Below are positions 1 to 6,442 of a DNA stretch of 8,633 bases, in pieces. Every line of letters starts with the position of its first letter. Position 1 is the first letter of the stretch. The notes beneath the pieces are model-generated. The model saw only the letters and a list, made by a program, of their open reading frames with translations, did no database searches and was not told the DNA's origin. The translations under genes and the position numbers were made by a program. This DNA comes from Verrucomicrobiota bacterium. Its GTDB lineage: Bacteria > Verrucomicrobiota > Verrucomicrobiia > Limisphaerales > UBA1096. The stretch lies in assembly GCA_003972865.1 (NCBI GenBank), contig QOAX01000019.1:1-8633 (forward strand). The letters run 5' to 3'.

Positions 1-1
1 G

Positions 2-1201
2 GGCTACGACACGGCGTGCATTGGCAAATGGCACCTCGGTTTTGGCACCCAGTCCCCACCGGACTGGAACGGGTTGCTCAAACCCGGCCCGTTGGAGCTT
101 GGTTTCGATTCCTACTTTGGCCTACCGGTGGTGAACAGTCATCCGCCGTTTGTTTATGTCGAAAACCACCGGGTCGTCGGCCTCGATAAAAAGGATCCTT
201 TCGTCTACGGCCAGAAGGCGGAGACGCGTCTGTTTGACGAGAAATTTAAAACCGACGCCATTGGCGGGGCAAAAAGAGCGCACAAGTTGTTCGACGACGA
301 ACGGGTGGGAACCACCTTTGCCGGCCGGGCGACCGACTGGATTCGATCCAAGGCAAAATCCAGCAACCCGTTTTTCCTCTATTTCGCGACGAGCAACATT
401 CACCACCCGTTCACCCCGGCCAAGCGCTTTCAGGGGACCAGCCAAGCGGGACGGTACGGCGATTTCATTCACGAGTTGGACTGGATCGTTGGCCAAGTGA
501 TGAACATGTTGGATGAAGCCAAGGTCGCCGACAACACGCTTTTGATTTTCACCAGCGACAATGGAGGGATGCTCAACCGCGGAGGGCAGGAGGCGTGGCG
601 CAGGGGGCACCGGCTGAACGGCGATCTGCTTGGGTTCAAGTTTGACGCTTGGGAAGGCGGCCACCGCGTGCCGTTTATTGCCCGTTGGCCGGGGAAAATC
701 GAGGTTGGCAGCGTGTCGGATTCATTGATCAGCAACGTCGATTTGTTTGCCACCGTGGCAGCGATCACCGGGCGCAAGCTTGGCCCAAGCGAGGGTGAAG
801 ACAGCTTCAACATCCTCCCTGCGCTGACCGGTGAACCGGGAACCAAGGTTCGCGATCACCTGTTGATAGCGCCACTGAGGAGAACCCATCTGTCGATGAG
901 AAAGGGCGACTGGATATACATTGGTGCGAGGGGACACGGCGGTTTTGGCGCGAAGAAAGTCGGCGAACATGGGCTCGGCGGCCCTGCTGCCCAGTTGTTC
1001 ACCGGCCACGTTAACAGCGATATCGAAGACGGTAAAATCAAGCCGGACGCACCCAGCGCCCAGCTCTACAACTTGGCGAAGGATCCCTACCAAAAACAGA
1101 ACGTCATACGGAGCTACCCCAAAATCGCGGAACAAATGAAGTCAGAAATGGAACGCATCCGGGCAAGCCCAACCGCCCCCCACACCGTCCTTGGCATTTA
1201 G
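2..1201 (+). CDS. Sulfatase (arylsulfatase A-like), 5'-truncated
   Basis: Hydrolyses a sulfate ester, probably on a glycan, outside the cytoplasm; the substrate cannot be read from sequence. The frame is open from base 2, so the gene starts upstream; the TTG at 74 is internal. The visible part opens with the sulfatase motif GKWHLG (about bases 23-40). The His pair in NIHHPF (401-406), the metal-binding Asp-Asn of SDNGG (557-562) and the Lys of GFKFDAWEGGHRVP (Lys at 638-640) follow in family order. The N-terminal metal Asp pair and the C-x-P-x-R formylglycine site are outside the window. The C-terminal part carries a Gly-rich stretch (about 930-1000), then NSDIEDGKIKPDAP and QLYNLAKDP, a tail I recall from other PVC sulfatases. 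About 399 codons remain, so perhaps 90-120 residues are missing. The TAG stop is 30 bases before the next sulfatase, suggesting co-transcription. The family call is firm. Confidence 0.95.
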   Translation, partial: GYDTACIGKWHLGFGTQSPPDWNGLLKPGPLELGFDSYFGLPVVNSHPPFVYVENHRVVGLDKKDPFVYGQKAETRLFDEKFKTDAIGGAKRAHKLFDDERVGTTFAGRATDWIRSKAKSSNPFFLYFATSNIHHPFTPAKRFQGTSQAGRYGDFIHELDWIVGQVMNMLDEAKVADNTLLIFTSDNGGMLNRGGQEAWRRGHRLNGDLLGFKFDAWEGGHRVPFIARWPGKIEVGSVSDSLISNVDLFATVAAITGRKLGPSEGEDSFNILPALTGEPGTKVRDHLLIAPLRRTHLSMRKGDWIYIGARGHGGFGAKKVGEHGLGGPAAQLFTGHVNSDIEDGKIKPDAPSAQLYNLAKDPYQKQNVIRSYPKIAEQMKSEMERIRASPTAPHTVLGI

Positions 1202-1231
1202 CGGATCATACCTCAAAGTCACTCAAGTGTC

Positions 1232-2659
1232 ATGAAGCCATTCATAACAATCCTTGTTGGTAGCTTTCTTCACCTGTTTGCGCAGGCCGCGCAGCCGAAC
1301 ATCGTGCTCGTGTTTATTGATGACATGGGGTGGGGGGATTTTTCCTGCTTTGGGAATCAGGACGCGCAGACGCCGCACATCGATCGCTTGGGCAAGGAGG
1401 GAGTGCGGTTCGAGCAGTTTTATGTGAACTCGCCGATTTGTTCGCCGTCGCGCACGGCGATTTCCACGGGACAATATCCGCAGCGCTGGGGCATCACGTC
1501 GTACCTCGCGCATCGCGATCTGAACACTCGCCGCGGCATGGCGCAGTGGCTCGATCCCAAGGCACCGATGCTTGCCCGTTCGCTGCAGCAGGCCGGTTAT
1601 GCCACGGGGCATTTTGGGAAATGGCACATGGGCGGCCAGCGAGATGTGGCCGAGGCGCCGGCGATCACCGAGTACGGCTTCGACGCGTCGCTCACCAACT
1701 TTGAGGGCATGGGCCCGAAGCTACTGCCGCTCACACTCAAACCGGTATGGACGGAACCGCGCCGCATCTGGGCCGATGCCGAGCGGCTTGGCCAAGGCGC
1801 GCGATGGATGTTGCGATCGAAAATCACCGGCGGGTTTGTGGACGAAGCCATTCCATTTATCCAAAAGGCCGGCAAGGCCATGCAGCCGTTTTACATCAAC
1901 CTCTGGCCCGACGACGTGCATAGCCCCTTCTGGCCGCCGGTGGAAAAATGGGCCGCCGGCAAGCGCGGTCTGTACCATTCCGTGCTGCAGGAAATGGATC
2001 GGCAACTCGGCAAACTCTTCGACCTTATCCGGAATGATTCCGTGCTGCGCGAAAACACGCTTGTGCTCGTCTGCTCCGACAACGGTCCGGAGCAGGGCGC
2101 CGGCTCAGCCGGGCCGTTCCGGGGCTTTAAGACGCAACTTTATGAAGGCGGCGTGCGCTCCTCGCTCATCGCCTGGGGCCCCGGGCTCGTGACCAGGCAA
2201 AACCACGTGAACCGCACCTCGGTCTTTTCCGCCATCGACCTCGTGCCCACGCTGCTGGACCTCACCGGCACGCCGCATCCCAAGGGCACAAAATTCGACG
2301 GCGAATCACTGCCCGGCACCCTCCTCGCCAAAGTCGCCCGCTCACGGCTTGCGCCCATTTATTTCCGCCGTCCGCCCGATCGAGATTCATTTTACGGCGA
2401 CAATGACTTACCGGACTTAGCCGTGCGGAACGGCCAATGGAAATTCCTCTGCGAATACGACGGCACCGCCCCCGAGCTCTACAACCTGCAAACCGACCGC
2501 GCCGAAACCAAAAACCTTGCCGCCCAAAACCCCGACCTTGTCGCCCAGTTCACCAAGTCCTGCATAGCCTGGCACAAATCCATGCCCCCAGACAACGGTC
2601 CGCAGCTCACCGGCAACTTCCGGCGGAAGCCTGCTAAAAAACCAACGGAAAAAAAGTAA
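1232..2659 (+). CDS. Secreted sulfatase (arylsulfatase A-like), complete
   Basis: A 475-aa type I sulfatase with all catalytic elements visible. Residues 1-19 form a signal peptide (MKPFITILVGSFLHLFAQA) with an AQA cleavage site, so it should act in the periplasm or outside. The metal-binding Asp pair is D30-D31 (FIDDMGWGD). The formylglycine site is C70-S-P-S-R74, Cys-type, which needs a formylglycine-generating enzyme not encoded here. GKWHMG (K130, H132), H230 (DDVHSPF), D283-N284 (SDNGPEQ) and K300 (FKTQLYEGG) complete the active site. The C-terminal subdomain ends in ELYNLQTDRAE and a basic tail rich in Lys and Pro. ATG 1232 is chosen because it gives a complete leader; no clear Shine-Dalgarno precedes it, so translation may be coupled to the upstream sulfatase. 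The two sulfatases differ widely in the central and C-terminal regions and do not look like a recent duplication. Substrate unknown. Confidence 0.96.
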   Translation: MKPFITILVGSFLHLFAQAAQPNIVLVFIDDMGWGDFSCFGNQDAQTPHIDRLGKEGVRFEQFYVNSPICSPSRTAISTGQYPQRWGITSYLAHRDLNTRRGMAQWLDPKAPMLARSLQQAGYATGHFGKWHMGGQRDVAEAPAITEYGFDASLTNFEGMGPKLLPLTLKPVWTEPRRIWADAERLGQGARWMLRSKITGGFVDEAIPFIQKAGKAMQPFYINLWPDDVHSPFWPPVEKWAAGKRGLYHSVLQEMDRQLGKLFDLIRNDSVLRENTLVLVCSDNGPEQGAGSAGPFRGFKTQLYEGGVRSSLIAWGPGLVTRQNHVNRTSVFSAIDLVPTLLDLTGTPHPKGTKFDGESLPGTLLAKVARSRLAPIYFRRPPDRDSFYGDNDLPDLAVRNGQWKFLCEYDGTAPELYNLQTDRAETKNLAAQNPDLVAQFTKSCIAWHKSMPPDNGPQLTGNFRRKPAKKPTEKK

Positions 2660-2665
2660 CCAAAC

Positions 2666-2677
2666 GCTTGGCCAAGC
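2666..2677. repeat. Perfect palindrome GCTTGGCCAAGC between convergent genes
   Basis: A perfect 12-base palindrome in the 34-base gap between the convergent sulfatase and enolase-superfamily genes. The same 12-mer recurs at 6016-6027 inside rdgB, and its 8-base core TTGGCCAA occurs seven times in the window. It has no unpaired loop and no following T-run, so it is not a convincing intrinsic terminator. It may be a genome-wide iterated motif. Confidence 0.6.
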
Positions 2678-2693
2678 TGGGAGCGCAGAAGGA

Positions 2694-3797
2694 TTAACCC
2701 ACTTCGAACACTACTTGGCCAAGGGCTTCCGTTTTGGGAGTGATGCCCAGGCCGGAGGTGGTTGGGGCGGCCAGGCGGCCGTTGTTTCTTTGTGGTGCAC
2801 CGTCGGCGATTGAGACGGTGACGTAGCTGTTGAAGTCGGTGGAGGAGAAAAGCAGCTCGGTCGGGGTGCTGTGGGCCAAGTGCGAAATCGCCGATGTGAT
2901 GATGTCACCGCCCCAACTGTCCTCGATGGTCATCGCGATGCCGAGCGACACACAGAGGTCGCGCGCTTGGCGAGCCTTGGTCAGTCCGCCGAATTTGCTG
3001 ATCTTGATGTTCACGACATCCATCGCCTGCAGGCTGTTGGCCCGGAGCAGGATCGGCAGTCCGTCGATGCTCTCGTCGAGGACGAACGGGTGGTCGGTCA
3101 TCTTCCGGATCGAGTAACATTCCTCAAATGTCTCACACGGTTGCTCGATGTAAACATCGACGTCCTTCACGGCGCGGACGACTCGCGCGGCCTCGTGCAT
3201 GAGCCAGCCGGTGTTGGCGTCGGCGATGAGCACGTCGCCCCGTTGCAATTCCGCCGACACGGCGCGGATGCGTTCGATATCCGTCTCCGGATCACCCCCG
3301 ACTTTGAGCTGAAACTTTCGGTAGCCCTCGGCGCGATAACCGGCGACTTTGCTAGCCATCGCCTCGGGCGATTTCTGCGAGATGGCGCGATACAGCATGA
3401 AGTCATCGCCGTATCGTCCGCCGAGCAGGTTGCAAACCGGCTGACCGGTCGCCTGCCCGAGGATATCCCAGCAGGCCATGTCGAGAGCCGACTTGACGTA
3501 CGGATGGCCCTTGAGCGTGGCGTCCATGTGGCGGTTGAGCTTGGCCAATTGCGTCGGATCCTGGCCAAATAGCGCCGGCGCGAGCACTTGGATGCCGGCG
3601 CGGGCGCCCTCGGCGTAAGCCGGGAGATAAACCGGGCCTAGCGGGCAGACTTCGCCGTGGCCGGTGATGCCTTCGTCGGTCTCGATTCGCACGACTGTGC
3701 TGTCGAAAACCTGCACCGACTTGCCGCCGGCCCAGTTGTAGCTGCCCTCGTGCAGCGGCAGGTCAACCTGAAAAACGCTGATTTTGCTGATCTTCAT
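2694..3797 (-). CDS. Enolase superfamily, mandelate racemase/muconate lactonizing-type enzyme
   Basis: A 367-aa cytoplasmic enzyme of the MLE type that should abstract the proton alpha to a carboxylate, giving dehydration, epimerisation or racemisation. The N-terminal capping domain starts MKISKISVFQVDLPL, and the TIM barrel begins near residue 130. Mg2+ ligands are D193 (IADANTG), E218 (YIEQP) and D241 (LDES). Likely acid/base lysines are K165 (FQLKVGG) and K265 (NIKISKFGG); D293 lies in IEDSWGGD. The usual K-x-K of the second strand reads Q163-L-K165. From memory, the N-terminus and GEVCPLGPVYLPAY resemble the cis-3-hydroxy-L-proline dehydratase and 4-hydroxyproline betaine 2-epimerase branch; the exact reaction is unproven. 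The ATG at 3797 is preferred to the one at 3896, because the 33 extra residues look non-conserved and that start lies inside a palindrome. No clear Shine-Dalgarno. It is divergent from the SLC13-type transporter, so a shared substrate or regulator is plausible. Confidence 0.92.
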   Translation of the reverse strand: MKISKISVFQVDLPLHEGSYNWAGGKSVQVFDSTVVRIETDEGITGHGEVCPLGPVYLPAYAEGARAGIQVLAPALFGQDPTQLAKLNRHMDATLKGHPYVKSALDMACWDILGQATGQPVCNLLGGRYGDDFMLYRAISQKSPEAMASKVAGYRAEGYRKFQLKVGGDPETDIERIRAVSAELQRGDVLIADANTGWLMHEAARVVRAVKDVDVYIEQPCETFEECYSIRKMTDHPFVLDESIDGLPILLRANSLQAMDVVNIKISKFGGLTKARQARDLCVSLGIAMTIEDSWGGDIITSAISHLAHSTPTELLFSSTDFNSYVTVSIADGAPQRNNGRLAAPTTSGLGITPKTEALGQVVFEVG

Positions 3798-3877
3798 GAG
3801 TGCTTGGGGAGGGTCGATGCTTGTGCGGCTGAAATCAACCCGGAATACGCTTGCCCAAGCGATGACAAAAACATTGC

Positions 3878-3915
3878 CCGGACGGGCGCTTTGCATTAGC
3901 GAAGCGGGCGTCCGG
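3878..3915. promoter_or_regulatory. 38-base imperfect palindrome / potential leader hairpin before the transporter
   Basis: Outer arms CCGGACG (3878-3884) and CGTCCGG (3909-3915) are exact reverse complements over 7 bases. A symmetrical GG/GG mismatch follows, then inner arms CGCTT (3887-3891) and AAGCG (3902-3906), enclosing a 10-base loop. The outer right arm ends on the first two G of the transporter's ribosome binding site, so a folded transcript would partly hide it. It could also be a DNA operator for a dimeric regulator serving both divergent genes. No T-run follows, so it is not a terminator. The structure is seen directly; the role is inferred. Confidence 0.6.
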
Positions 3916-3920
3916 AGAGG
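3914..3920 (+). promoter_or_regulatory. Ribosome binding site of the SLC13-type transporter gene
   Basis: GGAGAGG lies 9 bases before the ATG at 3930. It is the clearest Shine-Dalgarno-like sequence in the window and supports that start. Its first two bases are also the end of the palindrome arm at 3909-3915. Confidence 0.75.
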
Positions 3921-3929
3921 AACTGGGGC

Positions 3930-5804
3930 ATGGAACTTCAGATTGGCATTGTGCTGGGATTGCTGGTGGTCGCCGTGGGGCTGTTTGCCACGCGGGCGTT
4001 GCCGGTGGATTTGGTCACGATTTTGCTCCTGCTGGCGCTGGTGCTGACCGGCGTTCTCGAGGCCACCGAGGCGTTCGCCGGTTTCAGTTCACAGATCATT
4101 ATCATCCTCGGCTCGATCTTCGTGATCAACGGCGCGCTGCTGGAGGGGCGCGTGCTCGATCTTGTCTCCGCCTGGCTGCTTCGGGTCGCGGGGGGGAACG
4201 TCAACAAACTTCAACTGACGATTATGTCGGTGGTGGGCGGCTTGTCGGGCTTCATGAATAACACGGCGGTCACGTCGCTTTTCATTGGCCCGACGATGTC
4301 CATCGCGCGCAAGCTCAAGATCAGCCCGTCGAAGCTGCTGATGCCGGTTTGTTTTGCGTCGATCCTCGGCGGCACCTGCACGCTCATTGGCACCTCAACC
4401 AATGTCGCCGTCAGCGGCGAGCTTGCCAAGCAGTACGAGACCGACTTGGACGAGTGGATGGCCAACGGCGGCACCGACTTGAACGGCGACGGTACAATCG
4501 ATTCTGCCGATTACCTGCAGTACGCCGAGGCGAATAACCTCAAAATTTACAAGCCGCTTGGCCTTTTTGAGATCACGCCGGTTGGCTTGCTAATCATGGG
4601 TGTGGGCATTGCCTACCTGATGTTTTTCGGGCGTCGGTTGCTTCCCGATTACCCCGACGAGAGCCTTGCGGAAGGTTTCAACATACGCGAGTACCTCTCC
4701 GAGATCGTGGTGATGCCGGGCTCGAGGCTGATCGGCCAGCGTGTGTTTGAGTCTTCGCTCGCGGAGATGGAGTTTCGCATCGTCAAAATCCTTCGCAAGA
4801 AACGCAGCTTTGTTCCAAACACCCGGTCCGCCATCGAGGAGGGCGACGTGTTGCTGATCTCCGGCAGCATGGAAGACCTGATGGCGGTGAAGGATGCCAG
4901 TGGCATCGAGATTCACGCCGAGACCAAGCTGGAGGACGAGGCGTTGCAGACCGAGGAGGTGAAGATCGCCGAGTTGCTGATCACGCCGAAGTCCACACTC
5001 ATCCGCCGCACGCTAAAGGAGACCGAGTTCCGGCAGCGGTTCGGCCTGGCGGTGCTGGCGATTTACCGCCACGGCCAGTCGCTTGGCCGCAAACTCGGCC
5101 TCATCCGGCTGCGTGCCGGTGATCTGTTGCTCGTGCAGGGCTCGGAGGAACGACTCCAATCGCTTCAACACGACACCAACCTTGTGTGCCTGGATGCCAC
5201 TGAAGCGCCGAGTGCGGATCGCCGGCAAAAGGGTTTTCGTGCGCTGGGCTTTTTCGCCTTGGCCGTGATTGCGGGGGGCTTTGGCTTGGCGCCGCTGCCA
5301 ATCTGTTTTTTGAGCGCCGCCGCGCTGACCGTAGCCACCGGCTGCATCACCATGCAAAAAGCGTACGAGACGGTGGACTGGCGGGTACTCATCGTCATCG
5401 GCGGCATGACGGCGTTCGGTTCAGCGATGCGCGAGTCCGGCACGGCCGACTGGCTGGCCGAAGGCATCCACAGCGCGTTCGACAGTCCGCGCATTGTGCT
5501 CGCCGGCTTCATCCTGCTGACAATGTTCCTGACGCAAACGATGTCCAACGCCGCTGCCGCGCTGGTAGTGCTGCCGGTGGCGATGCAGACCGCGGAAACG
5601 CTCGACGTCAGCGGGCAGACGTTTGCGATCGCGGTGATGCTGGGGGCGTCGTCGTCGTTTGTCGCGCCGTTCGAGCCGGCCTGCATCCTCGTGTCCGGCC
5701 CGGGCAAATACCGCTTTACCGACTATCTCAAGGCCGGGCTTGGCCTGACTCTGCTGGTGGGCTTTCTGGTCTGGCTGATGGTTCCCATCATGTGGGAGCT
5801 CTGA
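3930..5804 (+). CDS. SLC13/DASS-family anion transporter with two TrkA-C domains
   Basis: A 624-aa inner-membrane carrier of the divalent anion:sodium symporter fold. The first membrane half (about 1-236) has the hairpin motif FMNNTA (108-113) and GTSTN (154-158). The second half (about 435-622) has TQTMSNAAA (535-543) and GASSSFVAPFEPAC (572-585), followed by SGPGKYRFTDY (589-599). Two cytoplasmic TrkA-C/RCK_C domains lie between them: about 251-330 (VVMPGSRLIGQ, then EEGDVLLISG) and 344-422 (LLITPKSTLIRRTL, then RAGDLLLVQG). Relatives with this layout are annotated as sulfate or dicarboxylate carriers, so sulfate or an organic acid is the likely cargo. RCK_C domains usually bind small regulatory ligands. 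Residues about 164-203, between GTSTN and the helix starting near 216, form an extra EF-hand-like insert. ATG 3930 is supported by GGAGAGG 9 bases upstream. The stop is 6 bases from the convergent rdgB end, with no terminator between. Family call firm, substrate open. Confidence 0.94.
   Translation: MELQIGIVLGLLVVAVGLFATRALPVDLVTILLLLALVLTGVLEATEAFAGFSSQIIIILGSIFVINGALLEGRVLDLVSAWLLRVAGGNVNKLQLTIMSVVGGLSGFMNNTAVTSLFIGPTMSIARKLKISPSKLLMPVCFASILGGTCTLIGTSTNVAVSGELAKQYETDLDEWMANGGTDLNGDGTIDSADYLQYAEANNLKIYKPLGLFEITPVGLLIMGVGIAYLMFFGRRLLPDYPDESLAEGFNIREYLSEIVVMPGSRLIGQRVFESSLAEMEFRIVKILRKKRSFVPNTRSAIEEGDVLLISGSMEDLMAVKDASGIEIHAETKLEDEALQTEEVKIAELLITPKSTLIRRTLKETEFRQRFGLAVLAIYRHGQSLGRKLGLIRLRAGDLLLVQGSEERLQSLQHDTNLVCLDATEAPSADRRQKGFRALGFFALAVIAGGFGLAPLPICFLSAAALTVATGCITMQKAYETVDWRVLIVIGGMTAFGSAMRESGTADWLAEGIHSAFDSPRIVLAGFILLTMFLTQTMSNAAAALVVLPVAMQTAETLDVSGQTFAIAVMLGASSSFVAPFEPACILVSGPGKYRFTDYLKAGLGLTLLVGFLVWLMVPIMWEL
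4476..4511 (+). other. EF-hand/dockerin-like Ca2+-binding loop within the transporter
   Basis: Residues 183-194 of the transporter read DLNGDGTIDSAD. They match the 12-residue EF-hand loop, with D at 1, N at 3, D at 5, G at 6, T at 7, I at 8, D at 9 and D at 12. Asp at position 12 rather than Glu is the dockerin/bacterial form. Predicted helices flank it: about 164-178 before (ELAKQYETDLDEWM) and 193-203 after (ADYLQYAEANN). It is a single copy. The following membrane helix ends in the basic FGRRLLP and leads into the cytoplasmic TrkA-C domains, so the insert should face outside the cytoplasm. Ca2+ binding is inferred. Confidence 0.75.
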
Positions 5805-5810
5805 GCCGGT

Positions 5811-6437
5811 TCAACCACGACCCAAGTACTCCGCCAGCTTGGCCAGGGCGCGGGCGCGGTGGCTGATGGCGTTTTTCACCTCGCGGCCAAGCTCGGCAAA
5901 ACTGAGGTCGTGGCCATCTGGGATGAAGAGTGGATCGTAGCCGAAACCGCCTTGACCGCTATTCGCCTGGGCAATTCTACCACGGCAAGTGCCCTCGAAC
6001 GTCCTGACTTCGCCGGCTTGGCCAAGCGCGGCCAACGCCAGCACACATTGAAACTCCGCGCCTCGATTGTCGCCGGGCACGCCGGCCAACGCGCGCAGCA
6101 GCTTGGCGTTGTTGGCCTCGTCGGTTGAGTTGCCATCGCCGCCCGCGTATCGCGCGGAGTGAACGCCCGGCGCGCCGCCGAGCGCATCGACCGCTAGGCC
6201 GGAGTCGTCCGCCAGCACGAAATCCGGCAGCGCCTGGGCAAGCGCTTGGCTGCTGAGCCAGGCGGCGGTCTCGGCGGCTTTTTTCACGGCGTTGGCGGTG
6301 TAGGTATCTCCGTCCTCCTCGACTTCCGGCGCTCCGTGGTGCCTGGCCAAGCTCTGCACGTCAAAGTTTTCTCCCAGAATCGTGGCGATCTCTGCCGCCT
6401 TGTGGGCGTTGTGGCTGGCGATGAGCAGGCTTGGCAT
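5811..6437 (-). CDS. rdgB: RdgB/HAM1 non-canonical purine NTP pyrophosphatase (dITP/XTP)
   Basis: A cytoplasmic house-cleaning enzyme of the Ham1/RdgB family that hydrolyses dITP, ITP and XTP to the monophosphate plus pyrophosphate, keeping deaminated purines out of DNA and RNA. The 208-aa length is normal. Family motifs appear in order: SHNAHKAAE (8-16, phosphate-binding loop), EEDGDTYTANAVKKA (40-54), ADDSGLAVDAL (76-86, with catalytic and metal Asp77-Asp78), GAPGVHSARYAG (88-99), FEGTCRG (147-153), GFGYDPLF (164-171) and SHR (192-194). A short extra stretch before the DDSG motif (about 60-72) is the only deviation. The start ATG is 5 bases downstream of the ABC exporter's TGA, and no Shine-Dalgarno is visible, so translation is probably coupled to that gene. 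The palindrome GCTTGGCCAAGC at 6016-6027 is inside this coding region. Confidence 0.97.
   Translation of the reverse strand: MPSLLIASHNAHKAAEIATILGENFDVQSLARHHGAPEVEEDGDTYTANAVKKAAETAAWLSSQALAQALPDFVLADDSGLAVDALGGAPGVHSARYAGGDGNSTDEANNAKLLRALAGVPGDNRGAEFQCVLALAALGQAGEVRTFEGTCRGRIAQANSGQGGFGYDPLFIPDGHDLSFAELGREVKNAISHRARALAKLAEYLGRG
6016..6027. repeat. Second copy of the palindrome GCTTGGCCAAGC
   Basis: Identical to the 12-mer at 2666-2677 but within rdgB, where on the coding strand it spans Leu-Gly-Gln codons. Its presence in both coding and non-coding DNA argues for an iterated genome motif rather than a gene-specific operator. Confidence 0.55.
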
Positions 6438-6442
6438 GCCGG

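Larger units (their letters stand above)
3798..3929. promoter_or_regulatory. Divergent intergenic region between enolase-type enzyme and transporter
   Basis: These 132 bases separate two divergently transcribed genes and should hold both promoters. I cannot name reliable -35 and -10 boxes. The region is dense in inverted repeats: CGCTTG-CC-CAAGCG at 3848-3861, GCCCG-GA-CGGGC at 3876-3887, and the larger palindrome at 3878-3915 described separately. Such density fits operator sites or a structured leader. The promoter role is inferred from gene arrangement only. Confidence 0.5.

Noticed and set aside
122..664. A 180-aa open frame on the minus strand
   Set aside because: Antisense to the first sulfatase, whose catalytic motifs cover the same bases; no family features.
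2..2659. Two sulfatases as a recent tandem duplication
   Set aside because: They share only the catalytic motifs; spacing, central region and C-terminal parts differ throughout.
2660..2693. Bidirectional terminator between the convergent sulfatase and enolase-type genes
   Set aside because: The only structure is a loopless 12-base palindrome without a T-run on either strand.
2871..3572. A 233-aa open frame on the plus strand
   Set aside because: It lies wholly inside the well-supported enolase-superfamily gene on the other strand, has no recognisable motif, and is the long antisense frame expected in GC-rich coding DNA.
3798..3896. N-terminal extension of the enolase-superfamily protein to an ATG at 3896
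   Set aside because: The 33 added residues look like translated intergenic DNA, the start codon sits in the loop of a palindrome, and the family normally begins at the MKISKI position.
4476..4511. True type I dockerin domain (cellulosome attachment)
   Set aside because: A dockerin needs two such repeats of about 22 residues; only one loop is present, within a membrane protein.
5165..5707. A 180-aa open frame on the minus strand
   Set aside because: Antisense to the second membrane half of the transporter; composition reflects reversed hydrophobic codons.
3930..5804. Potassium transporter or channel regulator, because of the TrkA-C domains
   Set aside because: The membrane parts carry SLC13/DASS hairpin motifs, and there is no NAD-binding TrkA-N domain or K+ selectivity filter.
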